A stretch of 64,000 nucleotides of DNA from Uloborus plumipes (Eukaryota > Arthropoda > Arachnida > Araneae > Uloboridae). Location: the NCBI GenBank assembly GCA_038373865.1, contig JAXGGA010003059.1, forward strand, positions 1-64,000, read 5' to 3'. Position numbers and translations under genes: made by a program. The notes below the pieces were generated by a model that was given only the letters and a program-made list of their open reading frames with translations, searched no databases and had not been told where the DNA came from. This document shows, in pieces, positions 12,644 through 24,400 of the stretch. The number at the start of each line of letters is the position of its first letter. Positions within the stretch are counted from its first letter, which is position 1.

Positions 12644-15600
12644 GTAGATGGTGGAGGGTTGGGGATTGAGATGTGTTATTTTTGTGAATAGAGGGGAGGT
12701 GTTGTAGGTGGGTAGTATAGTTGGAGGTTGGATGTAGTGATAGTTAGTTAGTTGATTTTTTGATTGAAATGAGTGGTTTTTGAGGTGGAGATGAGTATGT
12801 GTGTTAGTTGGAAGTTTTTTTTTTTTTAAGGGTATTGGTAGGGAATGGGTTTTTGAGAGAGGAAATTAAGGGGTGTGAATTTAGGGGGTTAGGAGAAGAG
12901 TTGTGATATGGGTGGGTAGGGTGGAGGGGGGGTAGATTGGAGAGGAGATGTGGGTATTTGAGGAGATGGGTGGGTGGGGTTGGGGGGGAGTTAGGAGAGT
13001 ATTAGGGTATGGTTTTTTTAGGGGGGAGGTTGTGGAGGTTTAATAGGGGGTTTATTTTATAAGTGTTTTGTGGTTTTATTGTTGGAATGAGATTTAGGGG
13101 GGGGGGGGGTTGAAATTATATTGGTTTTGGGGAAGGAGTTTTAGAGTGAAGGAAATTTGTAGGGGGGGTTGGGGGTATGAGATGTGAGGTTTGTGGGTGG
13201 GGGTTTTGTGTGGGATAAAGTTGGGAGTGATTTTGATGGGGTTGGTTTTGAGAAGGGGGATTAGATAGGTGAGATTGGGGGATAAGGATTAAGGGGGGGG
13301 GGGATAATGGTTTTTTATTGGGGGTAAGTGAGTTTGTGGGGGGGGGAGTGGGGGAGGGAGTTGTTGTTTTTTTTTGAGGTTGGGGGATGGGGTTGTTGGG
13401 ATGTTGGTAGTTTAGGATTTGTTGGGTGGTGTTGTTTGGAGTTGGGGTTATTAGGTTTGTATGGGTGGGGGTTGTTGGAGTTGTTGGTGGTGGGAATAGA
13501 TGGTAGGGGGGTATGTATGTTTTGTGGGATTGGAAGGGGTTTTTGTAGGTGGGATTGTTAGGTTAGATGGGGATAAGGAATGATGAGGGAGGGTGTAGTA
13601 TTTTTGTTATGTGGGGGAGGTGATTGTGGGTGTGTTTATTAGTTTGGTAGGGTTGGGGTTTTTGGAGTTAGGAGGGTGTTGTTTTGGGAGATGAGGTAAG
13701 TTGGTGAATTGGAGGATGTTAGTATTGTAGGATAGTGGGGGGAGGAAGGTGGATTTGTTATAATGAGTTTTTTTTTAGATGGGATTGTTTTTTTGAGGGA
13801 GGGAGTTGGGAATTATTTTTTATGGGTTGGTATTTAGGTGTGTATGGTGGTTTTATAGTGGGGATGGTTTTGTGGGGGTGTGTATAGGGGTATTATTGTG
13901 AGAGGTATTTTGATTGTGGGTTAGAGGATAGGTTTTGTGGTTTTAATTGTGGGGTATTGTGTTAGTATTTGTGTTAAGGGTTGGGGGGGGGTTTTTGGGT
14001 GTTGAATGTTTTTGTGGAAGTTAGAGGGGGGGATTGGTTATGAGGGTATATTTTGGGTTGGTAGATTGAGATATTTTTTGTAGGTTGTGGGTAATAGTTT
14101 TGTAGGGTTTAGAATTTTTGTGGTAAAAATGGGTGTTTTGGGGAGATGAGGTTAAGTTGGTGAATTGGAGGATGTTATTATGTGGGATTAGTTGGGGGAT
14201 GAAGGTGGATTTTTATAATGAGTTTTTTTTTAGATGGGAGTGTGTTTTTTGAGGGAGGGAGTTGGGAATTTTTTTTTGGGAGGTGGTATTTAAGTTGTGT
14301 GGTGGTTTTATGAGTGGGGGATTTTTTAGGGGATGAGTATAGGTGGAATTGTGAGGGGTATTTGTATTGTGGGTTGAGAGGTAGGTTTTATGGTTTTTAT
14401 TGTGGGTATTGTTTTAGTATTGTGTTTAAGGGGTTGGGGGGGGTTTTTGGGTGTATTAAGTTTGAATGTTTTTTTGGAAATAAGAGGGGGGAGATTGGGT
14501 GATAGGAGTATATTTTGAGTTGTTAATTGAGATTTGTTGTGTAGGTTGGGGTATTAATTTGGTAGGGTTAGAATTTTTTTGGTGGAATAGGGTGTTTTGG
14601 GGGGATTAGGTAAGTTTATGGATTAGGGGGTTGTTGGGAGAAGAATGGGGAATATTGGGGGGGGGTGAAGTGAGAAGAATTGGGGGTGAGGGGTTAGTTT
14701 TTGGGATTTGGGGGATGTGTGGTGTATAGGTTTTGGGATTTGATTGAGTGGGGTATGGTGTGGTATTGGTGATGTGTATGGTGGTGTTGTGTGTGGGTTT
14801 TTTGGTGGTTGGGGGTGAGGTAGTGGTTGTGGTTTGTTGGTTGTTGTTTGGATGTTGGTGTTTGTGTTGTGGGGATGGTTGTGGGGTGGTATTGGGTTTT
14901 GTGGATGGGTGGGTGTGGGGTTTGATTGTGTGGTGGTTGGGGGAGTAGTTTGGGTTGGTTTGTTGGGGGTTAGTGTGTATAGAGGTGAGTGGGATAGTGT
15001 GTTTTGTTGGTTTGGTGAGATGTGGTGTTGGTGTGGGTTGGGTGTTGATGGGGTGTTTTGGTGGTTGGAGGTTAGTTTTGATGTGTGGTTATTTGTATTT
15101 GGGAGGATTTAGGTGTTTGTGGGTTTGATTTGTGTTGGTGTGTTTAGGTAGAGTGAGGGAAGTTTTTAGTGTTATGGTTGGTTTTGAATTTGGATTTAAT
15201 AGGATTGGGTTGGGTTGTGGAGTTTGTGATTGGGGTAGGGATGGGTGTTGATGTGGGTGGTGTTATGGTATGTTGGGGTTGGGTTGTAGATTTTGTAGTA
15301 GGGTTGTTGTGGGGGAATGGGAGTTGGTGTTTATGAGGGTGATTGTGGGTGGGGTGAGGTAGAGGGATGGTTGGGATTTGGAGGGTGGTATATATTGTGT
15401 TGGTGGTTTGTGTGGGTTTTTAATTTGTGTGGTTGGAGGGATGTGGGAGGGGTGTGGTTTGAGATATTTTTGGTTGGTGGATTAGGGGTTTGGATGTTGG
15501 GGGATGAGTTTTGGTGTAGTGGGTTATGTTTAGTGGGGGGGATTGGTTGGGTAGTGGGTGATGGGTGTTGAGGGGATGGGGAGTTGTGTTTGGTGGTGGG

Positions 15601-17250
15601 TTTTGTGATGTTGTGTATATTTTGGGTTAGGTATGTTGGAAATGTGGGGTTGGGTGGGGTGTTTGTGGGGTGTGGAGTGGGGGGGTGGATGGGGTGGTAG
15701 GGTGGTGGGGTATAGAGGTTTGTGAGTGTGTGTGGGTTTGTTTGGGTTTTGTTGTGGGGTATGGGTTGGTAGATGTTGGGATGGGAAGTGGGGTTTGGGG
15801 GTGGGGTTGTAGTGGGAGGTTGTGGTGTGTGGGGTGTGGTTGGGTTGTGGGGTTGGGATGGGGGTGAGGTTGTGAGGGTGGGGTTGGGTGTTGGGTGTAT
15901 TTTAAGTAGTTTTGTTTGTGGATGTGGTTGTTTTGAGTGGGTGGTTTGGGGTGTGGAGTAGAGTGTGTAGAGGGTTGTGGTTTGGTGGGGGGGTGGTTTG
16001 TGTTTGGTGGGGGTGTTTGGATAGTGTTGTTTGTGAGGGGGAGGTTGGGGGGGTGGGAGGGAGGTTATTTTGGTGGTTATGTGTATTTTTTGGGTTGTGG
16101 GGTGTGGTGAGGTGGTGTGGTATGGTGGGGGTGAGGTTTGTTTGGTTGTTAGGTGGTTGGGTTGTGGTGGGGTTGGGGTTATGGGTTTTGGTTGGGTATT
16201 GGGTTTTGGAGGAGGGGTGTTTTGTGGAGGGGGAGTGGTTTGTGGGTGGTGGTATTGGGGGGGGTTTTGGGTTGGGTTGGTGGGTGGTGGTTTGGTTGTG
16301 GTTGGGGGGTGTTGGGGAGGGGTGGGTGTGGTGTGGGGGTGTGTTGTGTTATGTGGGGTGGGGTGGGTTGTGGGGAGTGTGGTATTTTTTTTTTTTGTTT
16401 TTGTGAGGGTGGTGTGTTAGTGTTGGGGGGTGTAGGTAGTTGTTGTAGGTTTGAAGATTGGAGGGTGTTGTGGGTGGGTGGTTGGGGGTTGGTGTGGGGA
16501 GTGAGGTGAGTGGGGGTAGATGGGGGGGGTGGAGGGGGGGTTGGTGGGTTGGTTGGAGGTGGGTGGTTGGGGGGGTTTGGGTTGTTGGGGGGGTAGTAGA
16601 AGTGGGTAGTTTTTAATTAATGGGGGATAGGGGTGGGGGTTAATGGTGAGGTGGGTGGGGGGTGGGGGGGGTTGGGGGGGGGGGGGGAATGGATGGGTGG
16701 GGGGTGGGGTTTGGGAGTTGTGTAGGGGAGGGTTAAAGGATAGGGGGGAGGGTGTGTGGTGTGTGGGGTTGGGGGGGGTTTGGTGTGGTTGGTGGGAGGG
16801 ATTGGGGGTTTTTGATGGGGTGTGGGGTGGGGGGGTGTGGGGTGGGGTGGGGTGGGTGGAAAATGTGTGTTAGGGGGGGGTTGTTGGAGTGGGGTTAGTG
16901 GGGGTTTTAGTTGGTAGTTGGTGGTGAGTTTTTTGGTGGGTGTTAAGGTTGGAAGGGGTTGGTGTTAGGTGAGAGAGGGAGATGAAAGGTGTGAAGGTGT
17001 GGAAGTAAGATGGGGTTGGTGGGTTGGTGTTGGGTGAGGGATTGGGGGGTAGGGGAGTAGTGATTTGAGGTGGGTTTGTTTGTTGTGGTGGGGGTTGGGG
17101 GTTTTGTGGGTGGTGGGGGGGTGGGGAGTGGTTGTTTTGGTTGATGGTGGTTTGTAGTGGGTAGGGGTTGGGGAGGGGATAGAAGTTGAAGGTTGTGTGT
17201 GTGTTAGGTATGGGTGGTGGGTTGTGGATAGGTTAGGGGGATTAGAGGAG
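12644..17250. other. 4.6-kb stretch with no cytosine on the + strand
   Basis: Reading every line, I found no C between 12,644 and 17,250. The content is G, T and some A, with long G runs. Open frames here are products of composition: they consist almost only of Trp, Gly, Val, Cys, Leu and Phe, and they overlap in several frames. The tract is not structureless, since a repeat of about 455 bp runs through 13,230-14,600. It lies inside the error-rich part of the window, so faulty base calling is the leading explanation. Conversion of C by deamination or a true C-free satellite cannot be excluded from sequence alone. Confidence 0.95.
13230..14600 (+). repeat. Tandem repeat of about 455 bp inside the C-free tract
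   Basis: GAGATGAGG followed by TAAGTTGGTGAATTGG starts one unit at about 13,689 and another at about 14,145; a changed version occurs near 14,600. Between them the same order of landmarks recurs: AATGAGTTTTTTTTTAGATG, a GAGGGAGGGAGTTGGGAATT run, a TGTTTAAGGG-like run and a GTAGGGTTTAGAATTTTTG-like run. An earlier, more decayed unit ends at 13,689 with a matching AGTTTGGTAGGGTT and GGGTGTTTTGG-type tail. The spacing is about 454-457 bases. Confidence 0.8.
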
Positions 17251-18474
17251 CGGAAGCGGCGCGGCGTTGCGTGCGGGGCAGAGGAGCGAGAGTAGATGAG
17301 AGTGCTATTGAGGGTGTGATTGTTGGTGGGTAATTGGAGAGAGTTGGGTGTGGGGGGGTGATTGTTTTTTGTGAGGGTGTGGGAGTGATAGAGTGTTTGT
17401 GGGGGAGGTATGTGGGTGGGTGTGGAGTTGTTAGTTTGGTTTTGGGTGGGTGGAAATTGAGGAGTTAGTTGGTGTAGGGGTAGGTTTGATGGAGGAGTGG
17501 AAGTGTTGGGTTGGGTGTGATTGTGGGGGTGGGGTTGTGGTTGTGGGGGAGGGAATGTGGAGTTGGGGGTGTGGGTGTTTTGGGGGGGTGGTGGGGTGGT
17601 GGGTGGAAAGATGTGGGGGTGGGGTTGTTGGGTGGGGTGGATGGGTGGGGGAGTGGTGTTAATGTGAAGGGCGGGATGGGGGAGTTTGGGGTTTGTGTTG
17701 GGTTGTTGAGAGTGTGGTGTGGTGGGGATGGATAGATTGAAGGGGGGTGAAAGTGTGAGTTAAGGGATTTTGGTGGGGTGGATTTAATGTGGGTGTGTTT
17801 ATATTGGGTGAGTGGGTTATTTGTGGGGGGGGGGGTGTGAGTAATGGTTGGGTAGGATGATGGGATGTGTGTATGTATGTGGGGTGAGTGGTTTGGGTGG
17901 GTGGGTGGGTTGTGTATTTGGGGGGGTTTGTGGATGGGGTTATAGTGATGTTAAAGTTGGGTGTGGGGGTGGTTGGAAGGTGTTTGTGGGGTGGAAGGGA
18001 GGGAGTATAAGTTTGTTGTATAGGAATTTGGGATGGTGAGGGGAAGGGAGGAGGAGGGTGATGAGTGAGGGTAGTTGGAGTGTTATGGGGTGGTGGTGGT
18101 GGTATTTGTGTGTGGGTGGGATGGTTTGGGGTGGAGTTAAGGTTGAGTTATGAGGATATTTGGTGTGTGGGGTTGGGTTGGGGGGGGTTTGGGGTGAGGT
18201 GATAGGTGGGAATGGGGGGAAATTGGTGTGGGTGGTATATGGAAGTGAATATGGGTAAGTTAATAGGGGGGTTGTTGTTTGATTTATGGTGTTTTGTGTG
18301 GGTGTAGGTTAGGTGGGTTGGGATTTTTTATGTGGTGTCGGTATTTGTGGTATTGGGTTGGTGATTTTAAGGAAAATGAATATTTGAAGGATGGTTTTGG
18401 GTGAGTGGGGTGGATTTGTTTAGAGATTTGTTAGTGGATTTGGTAATGTGTAAGTTTTGGTATTGGGGGTAAAA
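17251..18474. other. G-rich degraded stretch
   Basis: C returns first in a filler tract at 17,251-17,310 and then stays rare until about 18,470, where normal composition and recognisable similarity to 4,250 (reverse complement) resume. No gene is supportable. Confidence 0.7.
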
Positions 18475-21400
18475 CGTTAAATAAAAGCGCAGGCAGTAGG
18501 CAGTTTTCGCGGTGGCTGATGGTTTGTGTGTGATCACATGAATTGCTGTCAAGCGCTTTGTTGATGATGGGTGTCTTTGCTTCTTGTGAGTGGGGTGTCC
18601 AAGGTTTTCGAGGGAGGGTTTGTTGGTGTCTCGTAAGTTTTTGATTATTGATCTGGTGCGGGCGGCAGCAAGGGCGTTAATGTGATTCTGTATAATTCGG
18701 CTCTAGAAGGTCCATTACGTCATTAGTGTAGCAGTTTTTGTACATGTAGTTAGACCTGAAAATAACAAAAATGTGTTCTAGAAAATTGTCAGTTACGGTT
18801 CAAATCGACTAGCTAACATTGTTTTCATAGTCATTTTAAAATCATAAATTTGAAACTGCTATATTTTCAATACCTATTAATCAGTACATAAATATATCAA
18901 AAAATGTAATATAAACTTTTAAGTTAAGGCTTAAGTCTTTAAACACTATAGGGAGGTGAGAGTTATGATTTTTTTGGATTAAACCCCTAGTAATTAACAT
19001 AATGGAATTGGCCCATCTAACTAAATTGAAGAACAACGGTTGACAAACAAATACCAAAGTATTTACACACGTTAGCGGCGTAGCAAGGAGAAGCCCTTTG
19101 TCGAGAGTGCGCCGCGTAAATATGTGAGAATACGAAAGCTTCAGACCCATTGGTTTACATTCTCGTAGCACAAAGAAATATCAGATTTTAATGATGAATC
19201 TAAAATTTAGCAAATACGTACGTAAAATAATAATTACGCATCGCAAAAATAATAGCTTAACTAAACAAAGACATTAATATTGCAAATTTCAATTTTTCAA
19301 AAAAAGAAATTGTGTAATTTGTTATACCTATACTGTATAACTCTACATTATAGGTCGCTTGGTTAACGAAAGTTAGGACAGAAATCTGTTGCGCGAGCAC
19401 GCGGAGCCCCTCCTATGGCTGTATTTTAATCATCGTATTTGTATCCTTTTTGTTTCTAATTTATTCGAGACGAATAATCCCAAACAATACTATGTGATTT
19501 TAATCAGTACTGCTGTTTTAACTGTGTTTCAGGCACTTTATATTGCCATTCCGAACAAGCCGTAGGCAGTACGTTTTGAGTCATTACACTGTTGAAAGTA
19601 ATTATCGATCCTCAATTTTAAAGCATTGTCGTAGAAATGATTCTTAAGTTTGCAAATACTTGAGTTTCTTAGGCCTGACAATATAACTAAATGTCCTTCT
19701 CCTAAAGGCCGAAAAATACCAAAAACCATTGTTACAAATGAATTTCAAAAGAAATAGATCTGCTATAAAGAAATGTAACAAAACACAAATTTTTTGAATG
19801 CTATTTTTTCTGATGAAATACAGTAAACATCTAAAACCAATGGAAACATAGATGTTGAGAAGCATTTCAGCTCTGCTCTGCGCTCTCGCCTCTCAGCGCG
19901 CATGAAAGTACTGTAAAACAAGGGGGTTCGATTACGGGGTGAGGCTCATGCACATCGTGAATTTATGTACTTATAATGACTTTATAGATAATCATGTAGA
20001 CTCTCTGGTTTTTACTTAAAAATAAGCGAAGAAAAAAGTCGTCTAAAGTCTCATACAGCCGTAATGTCCACAAGTTAATATATCAAACAGAGCTGCCAAT
20101 TGTTCAATTCTAGATACTGCAAAATGAGAGAGAGTAAGTAACAATACTACAGGCATATGTGTCCCCTCCCCCACAAGCCACTATCTATTCCCTTCAACAC
20201 TTATGGATTACTCGACGCACAAATTAGCAAAAACAAGAAACCAAACTATTAGAATATCGAAAATTGAAACATTTTAACAAAAAATACCATAGTGCTTCAC
20301 TTAAATCTAGAAAAAAAGATGCCATCTAATAATGGTGTATACCTACTGCAAACTATCCAACAAAATCACCAATTGTTTTGTTGAAAAATTTAAATTGTTA
20401 ATTTATTAATGGACTTTTGGTGTTGTAAACTTTACTTTTGTGATTAAATTCAGCTCCTTTGTGTAAGTTACTCATCTTTCTAATAAATAGGGAGGTTTTA
20501 ATAGTTGTCTTTGTATGGACTCAAGGCGTATCGAAAATAAATCGTTTATTTAAAACTCCTAATTGTATCTTTTTTTGTTTGTCATATTACACCATCACAA
20601 ATACTGCCCCCCCCACTGACCGCAGACTTACTGGGACCTAAGTGTAAATTATAACGCACATTTGTCCAATTCAAAGTTTCACTTTTACTAGCTGAGGTCA
20701 ATAAAACAATCCTTTCAAGTCTGTATTAGTATGATTTAACTGATACTTTAATATTTACTATACATCTACGAAATGCCTCCTACTACTTGAAAAACCATGA
20801 ATTGTTTCACCAAACAGTCAAGGTGAAAATGTTCTTCAAATATATAAATAAACCTCAAATCCTAAAAGCAAATGTGATGTACAAGCTCCTTTGCTGTGGG
20901 TGTTCCTCGACGTCATCGAGATACTCTACTCTCTCTAGATCTACGCTCCTATCTAGCAAGTACTCTCTCGAGTCGCTCTGACATATACTCCTGTGCGTTG
21001 TGCGATAGTGTGATTTTATATCATATTTTTTTCTCTTAACTGTATCTCGTGACCAGTGGATATGTCCATGTGTCGATGGCAATGCTCAAAGCGTGAAGGG
21101 GAGTAATGGGTCTTAAAGCTTTTGTTGGTAGTGTGTAGTATCTTTCACTGACTTTGGTTAAGTTGTGTGGGATGGGGGTGTCCCTGCAAGTGCCAGAGTG
21201 GGAATGGAGAGCAAGGAGGAGCGCCGCTCCGCGCGAATGATGATATATATTTTCTTGGTCGTATTTACTTTGAGTAGTTCCTTTACTTATGTATTCGTGT
21301 TAAAGTAAATATTATATATCGCGTAACTTGTTTGTCTGCTTTCAATGCCTCATTTTATATCTATCTCATATCTCTCGAGTAACAAATGCAAGCTTTACTT

Positions 21401-24400
21401 TAATATTGTGGTCGTGAGCCATTAGTAGCAAAAATTTTAAAAGCATCGGGAGGTTAAAAAGACTAATTAAAAAAAAATATAGTTTAAGGTGTATAACTAA
21501 ACCTGTGAGGACTTCTTGAAGCTTTCTATGTACTGAATTTTATTGTATTCGATGAATTATATCTAATTTATTTGTGATGAAATAGGAGGAGCGAGTGGAG
21601 AGCGTGTAGGAGGAAATCTGGAAAAATGCAGTAAATTGTAATAGGACACGATCTACCGGAAATATATGTCTGTGAGCGTTTATGCCAACGTATTTATATT
21701 AATACTCAGTAAGTCACTTGGTTGTCTTTGAATAAGAAACTAGAGTGAGTGGCGAGAATGTGTGAGCATTTGAGACGATGGGGGACAGCCCCCCTTCGCT
21801 GAGCTCGTACGCCTCTAGCGTGGAGTGACCGGGGCGCCTAATGTGACGCCAGGGGGGTTTATTCTTTTTGTCATTGGCTGGAATACATATGTCTTTCGCG
21901 TGGGCATTTTTCTAAGGGCCTTGTGGGGCATCGGGGTTGTCGGTATACTACTGATTTGGTATCTGTTTTGGATCTTCGCTGGGCCGGTAGGCGGCGTCGG
22001 CTGAGTGCGTTCGTCGAGCGATCCAGGCAGGCATTGGCGTTCTGGTCGCTGTACTCGGGGTGGCCAGTGCCTACGACTATGTCTTCCCTGGTTCAACCCC
22101 CCCCCGCCCTACTGCGGTCGGCCTGTTGTAACCCTCCTTCCTGTAGGCGCCGTGGTTCCATACTCTCTGCCTCAATGTGCCTTAACGTTCAAAACGGACA
22201 ACATTACGCGTGTAGATTTTGTTTTCGTAGTGTGCTCGCTTTGTTCTATAGAAAAAATGATACGCACACTTACACTACCGCTCGATAAACGATTTTCTCG
22301 GTTAAGTGTTCGTGGTGAGAGCGTGTGAGCTGCAACGACTACGAAGTGATAGTGGTGGTTAGAAAGCCCCCGTTTAAGCTTTTAATATAACTAATGAAAC
22401 CATTTGCGAGTATTGCAGCTAAACTCAACCATACATCACAGCGTCGATCTTTAAGTAAAACAAAAATTCAAAAATATGCTTTGTTTGTCACTTTAAAAAG
22501 GAATATTCAGGAAAGGTAATGGCAGTATGTCATTACTATCGGTTCTTCTTGAGGCATGTGTTGAATTATGAGTTGATTGGAAAAACACTGGCATGTGATA
22601 CGTATATGGAGAAAACAAATTTCATCGTCCACAACTAATTACAGTCCCCAGGGGTAACCAACGACCTGTGGTTGGAATTGGTCTTTCGCCTATAGGTGAA
22701 AAACAAAACCCAATCAATGGTTTTCTGTTGTTCCACTCGATATGGCTCCAATTTGACGATCTTTAGAATTGTACTATCCTTTTCCAATAAGTCGCAGTGC
22801 AAATTGTTCTCAAATTAAAAGTAAATAAAAGCTCGAAATTGAATGCACGATCTCTTCAAATAATTAAATCCTAGCTACTTAGCAATTGAACACGATTAGC
22901 TAACAAATAGTCTTTTAAAAAATAATTGCAAATTTGCTGAATTAAAGTAAAGAAAAAGCTTTTAATTTTCTTTTCGTAGAGTTGTTATGATAAACCACAA
23001 AAACAATGCATTGAATTTGTTCCGGTGGCCTCATATTTTCCACTTTTTTGTAAATGAGGAACAACGTATAGGCTGAGATAATATTACAATCTATTTACTA
23101 CAGGAGAAAATAACGTAACCATAATGGATCTCTCAAAGTTTTACAGCTAACATTATTCTCTCTCTGAGTTGTCATTAAGTGTGTACCAAATACGAATGGG
23201 TTAATGTGCATTCACGCAAGCGAAGTGAAGTAAGCAATGAGAAGAAGATATATAAATTGAATAGTTTTTTAATCACTAGAGTTTGATAGATTTTATTCAT
23301 CGGCAGATTACTCCACGGGTGGATGATAACATTTCCTCTCCTATCTCTCTCTCTATCTTCTCAAAAAATTTCTAAACTGTTAATATCAGTGTATAAATTC
23401 TGAATATCTTAGTCACAAACAAGTAATAAATCTTGTTCTTTCTTATTTTTTGTAAAGAATATTGTGTTAGAAGAGAGAGTAAGAGAGCTGATGTGAGGGT
23501 GTAGATGTGAGAGTGTGTGAGTGTGATGTGGGGTGGTGGTGTTGACCACATGTAAAAAAACCATGATGTTCGTGGTTTACGACTTGGATGAGTTGAATAG
23601 GTTCCTACCGACTTGCTGGTACTTCGTTTTCAATTTTACTTGAGAGATTTCCAGTGAAACTGTATACGTGAACTACATAACCCCACGCATCCCGTGCATT
23701 TAAATGAATGAATCCACTTAGTAATTTGTATAGCTCGCCAACCCTCTTAGGATAATGAGGTGATAGTCAACCGGTATAGGTATATCTCTCTACAGATCTC
23801 TATATCTGCGACATCGATTCGTAGCTTATTAATAAATAAGATAATATTGCTGCATATAGAAAAATACTTCAGTTATACTAGATGAAATCATTTTACTACT
23901 CATACTGTCTGAAAACTTGTTTGATCAATAATTAAAAAAAAGCTACGCAAAAACAAAATGTTCAAATTGATAGTAAATGCCACCTTATCATAGTATTGGG
24001 CTATAAACCATACAGTTATCATGAAACGTTCAAAGGATACTGATTGTGGCAAGTTGAATGAGTGAAAATTGGTTTGCCTTTACATGAAATAAATATACCA
24101 TTTGTTATAAGTATTAGACCGTTAATGAATATTTTTCGTTCATTAAATATATTATAACATTATAGCATTCAATAGCGTTTCGTCTCAATCTGTCAGTTCT
24201 ATTTTTTACGTCTCCTGAGTATATTACTTATGTAAAGCATTGTCGTTCGTACGCAGGCTTGTCACATTCCGTTTTTCTGCTTTTCTTTATTGTTCTCTGC
24301 GTTTGTTGCTTGCTTTCTTGTTCATGTGTGGGGCTAATACGCGCAGTTAACCGCTAAATTATATAAATGGTTTTTTGTGGATCCTATTAAAAAAAAAATC

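Noticed and set aside
13328..18039. Many open frames of 60-164 residues rich in Trp, Gly, Val and Cys
   Set aside because: They arise because the tract has no C, so few stop codons form. They overlap in several frames and carry no family motif.
12644..18474. Telomere-like or G-quadruplex locus
   Set aside because: There is no regular telomeric unit. G runs are irregular and the stretch sits in error-prone sequence.
4250..18475. Continuation of the left palindrome to a centre near 11.4 kb
   Set aside because: Arithmetic suggests it, but I could not match any landmark between 4,250-11,400 and 11,400-18,475, so I do not claim it.
21815..22328. GC-richer open frames with Arg/Pro-rich products
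   Set aside because: They lie in the damaged copy of the hAT left end. The clean copy at 39,950-40,600 has no equivalent frame.
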